Of a DNA stretch of 64,000 nucleotides, positions 19,036 to 27,573 are shown piece by piece (position 1 is the first letter of the stretch; each line of letters starts with the position of its first letter). Under the pieces are notes generated by a model. It had not been told where the DNA came from and did no database searches. It was given only the letters and a program-made list of their open reading frames with translations. The DNA comes from Deltaproteobacteria bacterium (GTDB lineage Bacteria; Desulfobacterota; Binatia; UTPRO1), in contig JACQEO010000016.1 of the NCBI GenBank assembly GCA_016200545.1, forward strand, positions 1-64,000, in the 5' to 3' direction. The position numbers and the translations under genes were made by a program.

Positions 19036-21459
19036 ATGAGCGACAGAAAGATGCTCGTCCGCGAGTCCGGCGTGCGCAAGGCACGTCCCCGGAAGAGCCA
19101 CGGCCTCGCCGTCCTCGAGGACATCGGCGCGCTCATCGGCCACTCGCACGACCTCCAGGAGACGCTCGAGAACATCGTCAAGATCGTCGCCGAGCGTATG
19201 GGGACCGAGGTGTGCTCGCTCTACTTGTTCGATTCCAAGGAAGAGCGCCTCACGCTCTGGGCGACCACCGGCCTCGAGCGCGCCGCCGTCGGCAAGGTGA
19301 CGATGGGCGTGGATGAAGGCCTCACCGGCATGGTCATCGAGAAGAACGAGCCGGTGATGGTCGTCGATGCGCTCGCGCATCCTCGCTACAAGTACTTCCC
19401 GGAGACGGGTGAGGAGCGCTACCACTCGTTCCTCGGTGTGCCGATCGCCGACAAGCGCGCCGCGCTTGGCGTGCTGGTCGTACAGACGCTCCGCCGCCGC
19501 CGGTTCTCGCCACACGAGCTACGCTTGCTGCGCGCGATTACCACGCAGGTGCGCGGCATCATCGTCCAGGCGCGCCTCGTCGAGAGCCTGGAGAGCAAGG
19601 AGAAGGAGCGGCAGGAGTACCGTAAGCGGATGGTCGACGCGATCCGTCGCCTGCACGTCTACGAGAAGACCGGTGATGGAGGCACGACGGGGGCGAAACG
19701 GCGGCCCGGTCAGTTCCGCCTGTCCGGTGCCGGCGCATCGCCTGGCTTCGGCATGGGACATGCGCACCTCCAGCATTCCGAGGTGAGCCTCGACGACGTC
19801 GACGAGCGGCGCAGCGACGATCCGGAAGCGGAGCTACAGCGGCTCGCCGATGCCATCGAGCGCTCGGTCGCAGAGATGGTCCGCATCAAAGAGAAGATGC
19901 ACGCGCTCGCACCCGAGGTGGACGGCGCCCTCTTCGATGCGCAGCGCATGATGCTCGAGGACGTGACCTTCATTGGCAAGATCGAGAGTCGCATTCGCGA
20001 CGGCGCCGCCGCCGAGAGCGCGCTCAAGGACGTCGTTGCCGAATACGTCGAGGCCTTCCTCGCGATGAGCGACGGCTACCTCCGCGAGCGCGCCACCGAC
20101 GTGCGCGACATCGGTCAGCACCTGCTGCGCAACCTCCTCGGCCGCGACGAACGCGACGCGGGCTTCGACCGCGACGTCGTCCTCGTGGCGCACGAGCTCA
20201 CGCTCGCGGATCTTTCGATGATGGAGCACGACCACCTGAAGGGGATCGTGCTGGCGAGCGGCGGCGTCACCTCGCACGCCTCGATCCTCGCGAAGTCGTT
20301 CGAGATCCCGACGGTCGTCGGCGTCGGCCACGTCGCCGAGGTGCTGCACGAAGGCGACAACGTCGTCGTCGACGGCAACTCCGGCGTCGTCTACGTCAAC
20401 CCGAGCGTCGACGTGATGCGCGAATACACCCGACTCGCCAAGGAGTACCGCGCCTTCAACCTCGAGCTCGAGAGCATCCGTGAGGCCAAGGCCGTCACCA
20501 CCGATGGCCACCGCGTGAATCTGTACGCGAACGTCGGCCTCTTCGGCGACCTCCACTTCGCGGATCTCCACGGCGCCGAGGGCGTCGGCCTCTACCGCAC
20601 CGAATTTCCCTTCCTCTCTTACAAGGACTTTCCGAACGAGGAAGAACAGCTCACGCTGTACCGCAAGGTGATCGAGCGCATGGCCGGCCGGCCGGTCACG
20701 ATCCGCACCCTCGACCTCGGTGCCGACAAGTATCCCAGCTACCTCACCATCGGACGCGAGGAGAACCCGTTCCTCGGATGGCGGTCGATTCGCATCTCGC
20801 TCGAGCTACCGGAGATCTTCAAGGCGCAGTTGCGGGCGATCCTGCGCGCCGGTGCGAGTGGGCGGGTGCGCATCCTCTTCCCGATGATCTCGAGCCTCGA
20901 GGAACTGCGGCGCGTGAAGGAGCTACTCGAGGAGGCGCGTCAGGAGCTCGATGAGAGCGGGCAGCCGTTCGACCGCGCGATGCCGGTCGGGATCATGATC
21001 GAGGTGCCCGCGGCGGTATGGATCGCGCCGCGTCTCATCGAGGAGGTCGACTTCTTCAGCATCGGTACGAACGACCTCATCCAGTACCTGCTCGCGGTCG
21101 ACCGCAACAACTCCAAGGTTGCGCCGCTCTACGAGCCGTTGCATCCGGCCGTGCTGGCGGCGGTCGCCGACGTCGCGCAGGCGGCGAAGGACGCCGGTAA
21201 GATGGTCGGCATGTGCGGCGAGATGGCGTCCGATCCTCTGTGCACTCTGCCGCTCATCGGGATGGGGCTCGACGACCTCAGCATGGGGCCGTTTTTCATC
21301 CCGGTGATCAAGCGCTTCATCCGCTCGGTGCCGTTCAGCCTCGCCGAGGAGGTCGCACGCGACATTCGCGAGCTCGCGACGGCGAAGGACGTGAAGGGCT
21401 ACCTCTTCGAGCGGCTGAAGGAGCTCGGCGTCATCGAGCTCATGGACATGTATCATTGA
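19036..21459 (+). CDS. ptsP: GAF-domain phosphoenolpyruvate-protein phosphotransferase PtsP
   Basis: PtsP is enzyme I of the nitrogen-type phosphotransferase system, which passes phosphate from PEP to an NPr/HPr protein for regulation rather than sugar uptake. The roughly 807-residue protein has a GAF sensor domain (about 20-165, LQETLENIVKIVAERM to ITTQVRGIIVQARL), a linker, an enzyme I N-terminal domain with the phospho-His in GGVTSHASI (His about 414), and the PEP-binding TIM barrel (GLYRTEFPFL, GWRSIRISL, FFSIGTNDLIQYLLAVDR, MCGEMASDP). The start at the ATG 19036 is preferred; a GTG at 19000 is also open. No HPr or EIIA gene is adjacent. Confidence 0.93.
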   Translation: MSDRKMLVRESGVRKARPRKSHGLAVLEDIGALIGHSHDLQETLENIVKIVAERMGTEVCSLYLFDSKEERLTLWATTGLERAAVGKVTMGVDEGLTGMVIEKNEPVMVVDALAHPRYKYFPETGEERYHSFLGVPIADKRAALGVLVVQTLRRRRFSPHELRLLRAITTQVRGIIVQARLVESLESKEKERQEYRKRMVDAIRRLHVYEKTGDGGTTGAKRRPGQFRLSGAGASPGFGMGHAHLQHSEVSLDDVDERRSDDPEAELQRLADAIERSVAEMVRIKEKMHALAPEVDGALFDAQRMMLEDVTFIGKIESRIRDGAAAESALKDVVAEYVEAFLAMSDGYLRERATDVRDIGQHLLRNLLGRDERDAGFDRDVVLVAHELTLADLSMMEHDHLKGIVLASGGVTSHASILAKSFEIPTVVGVGHVAEVLHEGDNVVVDGNSGVVYVNPSVDVMREYTRLAKEYRAFNLELESIREAKAVTTDGHRVNLYANVGLFGDLHFADLHGAEGVGLYRTEFPFLSYKDFPNEEEQLTLYRKVIERMAGRPVTIRTLDLGADKYPSYLTIGREENPFLGWRSIRISLELPEIFKAQLRAILRAGASGRVRILFPMISSLEELRRVKELLEEARQELDESGQPFDRAMPVGIMIEVPAAVWIAPRLIEEVDFFSIGTNDLIQYLLAVDRNNSKVAPLYEPLHPAVLAAVADVAQAAKDAGKMVGMCGEMASDPLCTLPLIGMGLDDLSMGPFFIPVIKRFIRSVPFSLAEEVARDIRELATAKDVKGYLFERLKELGVIELMDMYH

Positions 21460-21570
21460 CGCGATAGGGGGCCGTTGCTAGAAGCCCGCCCGGGCCGCGA
21501 AGGGCGCTGATGCTCGCCGCTGCCATCGCAATCGCCCCGTCGCAGTTCGGTGCGATTCGTGCCGTTCCTC

Positions 21571-21587
21571 TACAATCGACGTTGTGC
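21571..21587 (+). promoter_or_regulatory. Promoter-like motif, copy 1 (TACAAT-containing)
   Basis: The 17-mer TACAATCGACGTTGTGC recurs at 21763-21779 as TAGAATCGACGTTGCGC (15 of 17 identical). Both copies begin with a -10-like hexamer. This one lies 34 bp before the acidic small ORF; a good -35 box is not obvious. Confidence 0.4.
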
Positions 21588-21609
21588 GGTACGGGCGAAA
21601 GGAGACGCC

Positions 21610-21729
21610 ATGTGGTTGAGAGAGGAAGACGAGGACTTCGACGACGACGACGACATTGACGATGACGATGACGATGACGACGACGAAGATGACGATGACG
21701 ATGACGAGGAGTGGAACGCCGACGAGTAA
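21610..21729 (+). CDS. Ultra-acidic 39-residue protein
   Basis: The predicted peptide begins MWLREEDEDF, continues with long runs of Asp broken by one Ile and one Glu, and ends DEEWNADE. Twenty-three of its 39 residues are Asp and seven are Glu. A strong Shine-Dalgarno (AAAGGAGAC) lies seven bases before the ATG, the Asp codons alternate GAC and GAT in a region that otherwise favours GAC, and a promoter-like motif precedes it, so translation is plausible despite the length. It could bind divalent metal or calcium, mimic nucleic acid, or act as a charge buffer; none of these is demonstrated. It is too small for usual gene finders. Tryptophans near both ends are notable. Confidence 0.6.
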   Translation: MWLREEDEDFDDDDDIDDDDDDDDDEDDDDDDEEWNADE

Positions 21730-21739
21730 CGGCGTGACG

Positions 21740-21768
21740 TTGTGACGGCGTCGATGCGTCGATAGAAT
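21740..21768 (+). promoter_or_regulatory. Probable sigma-70 promoter of the GNAT gene
   Basis: TTGTGA (21740-21745) and TAGAAT (21763-21768) are 17 bp apart. Transcription would start only a few bases before the ATG at 21780, giving a nearly leaderless message. The -10 box is part of the 17-mer also found at 21571-21587. Confidence 0.55.
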
Positions 21769-21779
21769 CGACGTTGCGC

Positions 21780-22373
21780 ATGGCGATCACGGCGCACATC
21801 CGCGGGTCCGGACCCTCCGCCTCGCCGTTCGACGGCATCGAGGTTCGCGATCGCGATCTCGTCCTGCGCCCCCTCGAGAGCACCGACGCTGCGGGGCTCT
21901 TCGCACTGATCGACGCCGACCGCGAGCGTCTCGGGCGGTGGCTCCCGTGGGTCGAGGAGACACGCACCGAGGTCGACACGGTGCGCTTCATCGCCGACGC
22001 CGCCGATGAGCGGCGGCGCCGCCGGAGTCTGGTCCTCGGCATCGTCGTCGACGGGACGCTCGGCGGCACGCTCGGTTTGCACTACCTCGATTGGTTCGAT
22101 CGCTCGGCTGAGATCGGGTACTGGATCGCGTCGCGGTGGGAGGGTCGTGGCTACGTGACGCGGGCCGCCCGCCACATGATCGAGGTGGCATTCGGTTCCG
22201 TGGGATTGCACCGCCTGGTGATCCGCTGCGCGCTCGACAACGCGCGCAGCCGCTGCGTCGCCGAGCGGCTCGGATTTCGATCCGAGGGGCTCCTGCGCGA
22301 GGCGCAATGGGTCGGTGGTCGGTTCCTGGATCAGCATCTTTTTGCCCTCCTGCGGCACGAATTCGAGCCGTAA
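21780..22373 (+). CDS. RimJ/RimL-type GNAT N-acetyltransferase
   Basis: This 197-residue acetyl-CoA-dependent acyltransferase resembles RimL and ribosomal-protein-Ser acetyltransferases. LRPLESTDAAGLFALIDADRERLGRWLPWV is the typical opening, EIGYWIASRWEGRGYVTRAARHMI is the acetyl-CoA pyrophosphate loop (R-x-x-G-x-G/A), and VIRCALDNARSRCVAERLGFRSEGLLREA is the C-terminal signature. The ATG at 21780 follows directly on the promoter; a TTG six bases earlier is possible. Candidate substrates are the N-termini of proteins or small amines. It stands alone. Confidence 0.88.
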   Translation: MAITAHIRGSGPSASPFDGIEVRDRDLVLRPLESTDAAGLFALIDADRERLGRWLPWVEETRTEVDTVRFIADAADERRRRRSLVLGIVVDGTLGGTLGLHYLDWFDRSAEIGYWIASRWEGRGYVTRAARHMIEVAFGSVGLHRLVIRCALDNARSRCVAERLGFRSEGLLREAQWVGGRFLDQHLFALLRHEFEP

Positions 22374-22457
22374 CGCCGCTGCGGCGCGACGCGGCAGGTT
22401 TCCACCCTGTCGCGTTTCGCCCTTGCACCAAAGATTCGATTCGGGCTAATCCGACAC

Positions 22458-23654
22458 ATGCCGGTTCCTGGTTTCATGCCTACGCGATTCCTCCTCCTTG
22501 CGAACGTCCTGGTGGCGCTTCTCCTCGTTCGATCGGCTGCGGCCACCGTCACGGTCACGAACTGCGCGTCGGACGTTCATTGCGTCGCGCAGGGGAAAAA
22601 GACCGTGATCGTGGCGCCGGACGACACCGTCGTCGTCGCCGGCCCGCTCGTGCCGCTTTCCGGCACCACCACGATCCAGATCTTCGCCAAGGCGATTGCG
22701 ATCAACGGGGCGAGCGGCGGGCAGATCAGCGTCGCCGGCAAGGGACGGTCGATCATCCTCGACGCCGCGAGCGTGCTCGTGACCGGCTCGCTGCACAGCG
22801 CCAACCCCAACGGCAAGATCCTCGTGCGCGGGACGGACATGGTCCAATTTCAGGGACCCCTCGATGTCGATTCCGCCGGCGACGTGCGTGTCGTCTGCAG
22901 CGGCATCGGGTGCACGCTCAGCATCGTCGGCGTGCATTTCCAGGCCAACTACATCAACATCGACGCGCTCGGCGACATCGTCTGGGACTTGAACAACCTC
23001 GAGATGCACGGCCCTCGGGACCTCGTCAGGATCACTGCGGAGGGCGGCTCGATCCGCAAGTCTGGCGTGATCATGGTCGCACTCGCGCGCGGTCGGCTCG
23101 CCGCCCAGGCCGAAGGCAACAAGGTCGACGCGGTCTCGGAGGCGGTCGGGTTCTGCGAGACGTGTCAGCAGCCGACGCCGACCCCGACCCCGACCGTCGC
23201 GGGAAAGACCGCGACGCCGCCGTTGCAGACGGCCTCGCTGCCACTCGGTACGCCGACTGGTACCGCGACGGTCCCGACGCCGACGCTGACCCCCGGTGCG
23301 CCCACACCGACGCCGACCGCTTGCTGCAATACCGAGAAGAGCAACGTCGAGGGCAGGTTGTTCGTGCATGCCGCGGGCGACGCCGACTTGACCGGTGATC
23401 ACTACCTCGTCGCCGAGGACATCTCGATAGCCGCGGGCGGCAACGTCAACCTCACGAATGCCGAGCTGCGGAACGACTTCGGGAAGTGCGGTGAGATCAC
23501 CGTCAGCGCCGGCGGCCAGATCAACATCGAGGGCGCGACGCTGGTGGACGACGACTGCCGCGGCAAGCCCGACGTTTCGGAACTGAACGGCCGAGAAGAG
23601 GTTCCGCGCACCGGCTTCAACGCCGTCGTCGGGTCCCCCGCCGTCGACGACTGA
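22458..23654 (+). CDS. Secreted protein with Pro/Thr linker, function unknown
   Basis: The 398-residue protein has a signal peptide (about 1-30, FLLLANVLVALLLVRSAAAT) and two domains joined by a Pro/Thr-rich linker at about 237-292 (PTPTPTPT and similar runs). The first domain has repeated short strands with Gly/Asn turns and ISVAGKGRSIILDAAS, INIDALGDIVW, suggesting a right-handed beta-helix or polymer-adhesion domain. The second repeats the theme with ISIAAGGNVNLTNAEL and ITVSAGGQINIEGATL. Four Cys lie in the first domain and CC before the second. Such proteins are common on the surface of Binatota and myxobacteria. I do not recognise a named family. Confidence 0.7.
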   Translation: MPVPGFMPTRFLLLANVLVALLLVRSAAATVTVTNCASDVHCVAQGKKTVIVAPDDTVVVAGPLVPLSGTTTIQIFAKAIAINGASGGQISVAGKGRSIILDAASVLVTGSLHSANPNGKILVRGTDMVQFQGPLDVDSAGDVRVVCSGIGCTLSIVGVHFQANYINIDALGDIVWDLNNLEMHGPRDLVRITAEGGSIRKSGVIMVALARGRLAAQAEGNKVDAVSEAVGFCETCQQPTPTPTPTVAGKTATPPLQTASLPLGTPTGTATVPTPTLTPGAPTPTPTACCNTEKSNVEGRLFVHAAGDADLTGDHYLVAEDISIAAGGNVNLTNAELRNDFGKCGEITVSAGGQINIEGATLVDDDCRGKPDVSELNGREEVPRTGFNAVVGSPAVDD

Positions 23655-23700
23655 GCGCGCCGACGCCGCCGACGCGGCGGGCGCCGCACGGAGACGTCGG

Positions 23701-24453
23701 ATGGACCTGCAGCTCGCGAACCAGGTCGTGATCATCACCGGTGGTGCGTCCGGCATCGGGCGCACCACCGCCGAATACTTCCGGCGCGAGGGCTCGCGTC
23801 TGGTCCTCGGCGACGCGCAGGCGGAAGCGCTCGCGGCGGCCGTCACGGAGCTGCGCGCCGCGGGTGCCGAGGTCGTCGGGGAGACCGTCGACGTGCGCGA
23901 CTACGCCGCGTGCCAGCGGCTGGTCGCCCGCGCCGCCGATACGTTCGGACGCGTCGACGTCCTCGTCAACAGTGCCGGCATCGGCGGGCCGACGATGTTC
24001 TTCGCCGAGACGATACCTGCCGATTGGCAAGACCTGATCGCGATCAACCTCGTCGGCGTGATGCACTGCTGTCGCGCCGTCACCGACCGCATGATCGCGC
24101 AGCACTCCGGGAGGATCATCAATCTCGCGTCCGAGGCGGGGAAGGGGAACGAGAAGCGCATCGTCGTCTACGGCGCGACCAAAGGCGGCGTGATCACGCT
24201 CACCCGCGGCCTCGCCGTCGAGCTCGGCCGCCACGGGATTACCGTGAACGCCGTCTGCCCGGGTGTCACTCGTACGCCGATGACGAGCTACATCACCGAC
24301 GAGATGGAGCGCGAGTGGGCGCGCATGTACCCGCTGGGACGGCTCGGCCGCCCGGAGGACATCGCGCCGCTGATCACGTTTCTCGCCTCCCCGCAGGCGT
24401 CGTGGATCACCGGGCAGGCGATCAGCGTGAGCGGCGGTTTCGGTCGCTCCTGA
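23701..24453 (+). CDS. Short-chain dehydrogenase/reductase
   Basis: This 250-residue classical SDR uses NAD(P)H to oxidise or reduce an alcohol/ketone pair. The cofactor motif is TGGASGIG (13-20), VNSAG closes the nucleotide site (89-93), and the catalytic set is Ser144 (NLASEAG), Tyr157 and Lys161 (YGATK). GVTRTPMTSY and the C-terminal ITGQAISVSGGFGRS are typical of the 3-oxoacyl-ACP reductase/glucose-1-dehydrogenase branch, but substrate cannot be assigned. Asp38 (VLGDAQ) suggests NAD rather than NADP. It is convergent with comM. Confidence 0.9.
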   Translation: MDLQLANQVVIITGGASGIGRTTAEYFRREGSRLVLGDAQAEALAAAVTELRAAGAEVVGETVDVRDYAACQRLVARAADTFGRVDVLVNSAGIGGPTMFFAETIPADWQDLIAINLVGVMHCCRAVTDRMIAQHSGRIINLASEAGKGNEKRIVVYGATKGGVITLTRGLAVELGRHGITVNAVCPGVTRTPMTSYITDEMEREWARMYPLGRLGRPEDIAPLITFLASPQASWITGQAISVSGGFGRS

Positions 24454-24503
24454 GCGCCTCTCCTCGATCGTCGATCCCCGTGCCGAGGTTCTGAGCGTCG
24501 CGG

Positions 24504-26054
24504 TCAGCGATCGAGGCTGCGATACTGGACCGCCTCGGCGACGTGCACCGCGCCGACGTCGTCGGCGCCCTCGAGGTCGGCGATCGTGCGCGCGACCTTG
24601 AGCACGCGGGTGTACGCGCGTGCGCTCAAGCCGAGGCGGCTCATCGCGCGCTCGAGGATCGCCGCGCCGGACGCATCGGGACGTGCCACCCGCCGCAGCT
24701 CGCGCCCGGTCATCTCGGCGTTGCAGGTGGTCGCACTCTCCGCGAAACGCCGCTGCTGGAGCTCGCGCGCGGCGACGACGCGGGCGCGCATCACGCGCGA
24801 GGGCTCGCCGGTGGCGTTGTCGGCGAGCTCGCGGTACCGGACCGCCGCGACGTCGACGTGGAGGTCGACGCGATCGAGGAGCGGGCCCGACAGGCGCGCG
24901 CGATACTGTGCGAGGCGGTGTGGCGTGCAGTGGCATACGCGCGTCGGATCGCCGCGAAATCCGCACGCGCAAGGGTTCGTCGCCGCGAGCAGCATCACGC
25001 GTGCAGGATAGGTGATCCGCCAGCCGACGCGGGCAACCAAGACCTTCCGTTCCTCGAGCGGTTGGCGCAGTCCCTCGAGCACGTCACGGCGAAACTCGGC
25101 GAGTTCGTCGAGGAAGAGCACGCCGTGGTGCGCGAGCGCGAGCTCACCCGGACGCGGCCACCCGCCGCCTCCAAAGAGCCCGGCCGCCGAGATCGTGTGG
25201 TGCGGCGCGCGGAAGGGACGACCGGTGACGAGCGGCCGATCCTGGAGCAGGCCTGCCGCGCTGTGGATCTTCGTGACCTCGAGCGCCGCCTCGATCTCGA
25301 GTGGCGGCAGGATGGTGAGGAGGCGGCGCGCGAGCATCGTCTTGCCGGCGCCGGGTGGGCCGATGAGGAGGGTGTTGTGACCGCCGGCGGCGGCGATCTC
25401 GAGCGCGCGTTTCGCAAGCTCCTGGCCGCGCACGTCGCGGAAGTCGATGGCGTCGTCGTCCGTGTCCGGCGGCGGGAGGGTCCGTGGCGTCGGCGCTGCG
25501 AGCGGCTCGGCGTCGGTCAAGACGGCTACCGCCTCACGCAGCGACGCGACGCCGAACACCGCGATTCCACTGACGACGGCTGCCTCGGCGGCGTTCGCGT
25601 GCGGCACGATGAGGCGCGTGCATCCGAGCGCGCGGGCGGCGGCAGCGATCGAGAGCGCGCCGCGGATCGGGCGTACGGACCCGTCGAGGGCGAGCTCGCC
25701 GGCGATGACGACGCTGCCGAGCCCGCGGCGCGTCTCATGGCCGGTGGCGGCGAGAATGCCGAGTGCGATCGGCAGGTCGTACGCGGCGCCTTCCTTGCGG
25801 AGATGCGCCGGCGCCAGATTCACCGTGATTCGGCGGGGCGGGATGTCGAAGCCGGAGTTGCGGAGCGCGGCGCGAACGCGGTCCTTGCTTTCACGAACGA
25901 CGTGATCGGGGAGGCCGACGGTGGCGGTCTGCGGCAGGCCGGCGGTGAGGTCGACCTCCACCTGCACCGGATGGGCCTCGATGCCGACGAGGGCGCACGA
26001 GAGGACGGTCGCGAGCACCGGCGCGAGCGTGGACGTCGCAGCTCGCCCGCGCAA
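24504..26054 (-). CDS. comM: YifB/ComM-family Mg-chelatase-like AAA+ ATPase
   Basis: ComM is a hexameric helicase that promotes branch migration during natural transformation. The 516-residue protein has the Lon-protease-like N-terminal domain (VLSCALVGIEAHPVQVEVDL, GLPDHVVRESKDRVRAAL), an AAA+ module with Walker A GPPGAGKT, Walker B VLFLDELAEF and the sensor AATNPCACGFRGD, and the C-terminal domain LSARAYTRVLKVARTIADLEG. The first codons are uncertain: a GTG at 26018 would give the usual start. The neighbouring window also has dprA, another transformation gene, but at a distance. Confidence 0.93.
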   Translation of the reverse strand: MRGRAATSTLAPVLATVLSCALVGIEAHPVQVEVDLTAGLPQTATVGLPDHVVRESKDRVRAALRNSGFDIPPRRITVNLAPAHLRKEGAAYDLPIALGILAATGHETRRGLGSVVIAGELALDGSVRPIRGALSIAAAARALGCTRLIVPHANAAEAAVVSGIAVFGVASLREAVAVLTDAEPLAAPTPRTLPPPDTDDDAIDFRDVRGQELAKRALEIAAAGGHNTLLIGPPGAGKTMLARRLLTILPPLEIEAALEVTKIHSAAGLLQDRPLVTGRPFRAPHHTISAAGLFGGGGWPRPGELALAHHGVLFLDELAEFRRDVLEGLRQPLEERKVLVARVGWRITYPARVMLLAATNPCACGFRGDPTRVCHCTPHRLAQYRARLSGPLLDRVDLHVDVAAVRYRELADNATGEPSRVMRARVVAARELQQRRFAESATTCNAEMTGRELRRVARPDASGAAILERAMSRLGLSARAYTRVLKVARTIADLEGADDVGAVHVAEAVQYRSLDR

Positions 26055-26081
26055 CGCTCCGAGTAGTCGGACGGCGTCGAC

Positions 26082-26957
26082 TCAGGCGAAGAGCTCGCGC
26101 TGCTCCGCGAACGCCGCGTGAACGCGCTCGGCGCAGCCCGTCTCGTCCTCCTCGGAGAGCCCGAGCTCGGCGCAAAGGTCACGCGCCGATCGCTCGATCC
26201 CCGTGCCGCAGCCGATCGCTGTGGCGATCGCGTCCGCGGCACTGAGGAGTAGGGCCAGCGTCCGACCGCCCGAGGCGTGCGCAGGGTCGTGATGCCAGCG
26301 GATCGCCTCGCACTGGTCCGCGTCGAGTCCCCAGTCGGCGGCGAGCAGGGCGCCCACCTCCGCGTGATCGAAGCCGTACCACTCCGCCTCGAGCTCCGGC
26401 CGCGCGCCGGCGCCGGCGTCGACGAGCCCCTGGATGACCTCGACGGAGGCCTCGTCGGCGAGCAGGAACGCGATGCGCCCGACATCGTGAAAGAGGCCGG
26501 GAAGAAAGCACGTTCCGGGATCGAGACGGTGCGTCGTGCGCGCCAGCTCCTCGGTCGCGATGCCGACCGCGAGGGCATGGTTCCAGAGATTTTGCGCGTA
26601 TCCACCGGGATCGCGGTAGAGCTGGCGGAAACAGGCGGCGACGAGCACGTCGCAGGTCTTGCGCAGACCGAGTGCGAGCACCGCATCGTGCACCGAGCGC
26701 GCCGGGGCACGGCGGATGTACGCGGCCGAGTTGGCGATGCGCAAGATGCGGGCGGCGAGGCCGACGTCGGAGCCGATGACATTGCAGAGCTCGACGGCGT
26801 CGGCGTCGGGTGTGCGCGCGAGGGCGAGCGCGGCGGTCGCGGCGTGCGGCAGGGCCGGTAGGTCGCCGGTGCGCGAAAGGTGCGTCAGCGTCGTCCGGAC
26901 GCGTTGGCGCCGCAACTGCTCGGCGAGCGTGGCATCGGGCGCGACGATGTCGCTCAT
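26082..26957 (-). CDS. HDOD-domain signalling protein
   Basis: This 291-residue protein has an HDOD domain, a metal-free HD-like fold common in bacterial signalling. GDLPALPHAATAALALARTPDADAVELCNVIGSDVGLAARILRIANSA is the characteristic opening, then GLRKTCDVLVAACF and GLFHDVGRIAFLLADE, which keeps an HD pair. The C-terminal half (HHDPAHASGG, SAADAIATAIG) resembles the end of HDOD domains. Its ATG overlaps the end of the adjacent divergent receiver gene by four bases, so the two are co-translated and may form a pair where the receiver controls the HDOD output. Confidence 0.85.
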   Translation of the reverse strand: MSDIVAPDATLAEQLRRQRVRTTLTHLSRTGDLPALPHAATAALALARTPDADAVELCNVIGSDVGLAARILRIANSAAYIRRAPARSVHDAVLALGLRKTCDVLVAACFRQLYRDPGGYAQNLWNHALAVGIATEELARTTHRLDPGTCFLPGLFHDVGRIAFLLADEASVEVIQGLVDAGAGARPELEAEWYGFDHAEVGALLAADWGLDADQCEAIRWHHDPAHASGGRTLALLLSAADAIATAIGCGTGIERSARDLCAELGLSEEDETGCAERVHAAFAEQRELFA

Positions 26958-27349
26958 CGGGACGCTCCCTGGGCGGCGTGCACGTTCGCGGCAGCCGCGA
27001 CCTGCGGGGTGCCGAGTACGCCGCGGACCGCGCGATCGAAACTCGATTGATCGAAGGGCTTGCGGAGGCTCGCGACGACGCTCGCATCGTCACAGAGACG
27101 TACACTCGCCGGATGGTCGGTTGCGAGCAGTACGACCGGCACCGCGAGGTAGGCGGCATCACCGCTGCGTGCGGCGACGGCGTGCACCCCCGCCTCGACC
27201 AGCATGAGCGCGGGCCGGTGCTCACGTGCGGCGACAATCGCCTCGTCGGCCGTAGTCGCCTCGATGGAGAGGCAAGCGAACCGTTCGAGGTGGCGCTCGA
27301 CGACGGCGCGCACCACTCGGCTGCGATCGACGGTGAGGACGATCTTCAT
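26954..27349 (-). CDS. Degenerate CheY-like pseudo-receiver
   Basis: The 131-residue protein follows the receiver fold (TVDRSRVVRAVVERHLERF at the start, VVLLATDH for strand 4, SLRKPF with the conserved Lys) but the phospho-acceptor Asp is replaced by Glu in LMLVEAGV, and the usual pair of acidic residues after strand 1 is reduced to VDR. It would not be phosphorylated normally; the Glu may mimic the phosphorylated state. It overlaps the HDOD gene by four bases. It starts near a 224-bp divergent gap. Confidence 0.8.
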   Translation of the reverse strand: MKIVLTVDRSRVVRAVVERHLERFACLSIEATTADEAIVAAREHRPALMLVEAGVHAVAARSGDAAYLAVPVVLLATDHPASVRLCDDASVVASLRKPFDQSSFDRAVRGVLGTPQVAAAANVHAAQGASR

Positions 27350-27573
27350 GCGTCGCGGTTCCTCCGGCGGCAGTGGCCGCTGTGCCGGAGAGCAACCGTC
27401 GTGCCGTGGTCGGCGGCGCCCGCGTCCGGGCTACGTCCGCGGCGAGCGTCATTTTTTTGTCCGTCGGGCGCGTGCGAGCGACGAAATTGGCCACGTGCCG
27501 CGGCTGAGGAAGAGGGGGCCACCGCGGCGGAGCGCTTGCGTGTGCGCGCAGGGAGACGCTAGCGTCGCGCGTG
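27350..27573. other. Divergent intergenic region
   Basis: This gap separates the pseudo-receiver operon from a plus-strand hypothetical gene and should hold both promoters. It contains a T-run at about 27450-27457, but no convincing -10/-35 pair or repeat that I can support. Confidence 0.5.

Noticed and set aside
21610-21729. The GAC/GAT run as a simple microsatellite
   Set aside because: The strong RBS, framed start and stop and mixed GAC/GAT/GAA/GAG codons favour coding, although repeat expansion may have shaped it.
23160-23330. Pro/Thr-coding repeats as a DNA repeat array
   Set aside because: They are codon-level linker repeats inside a secreted protein, not a CRISPR or satellite.
24462-24516. 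CCTCGATCG/CGATCGAGG inverted repeat between SDR and comM
   Set aside because: Loop of 37 bases and overlap with the comM end make it a weak terminator candidate that I cannot support.
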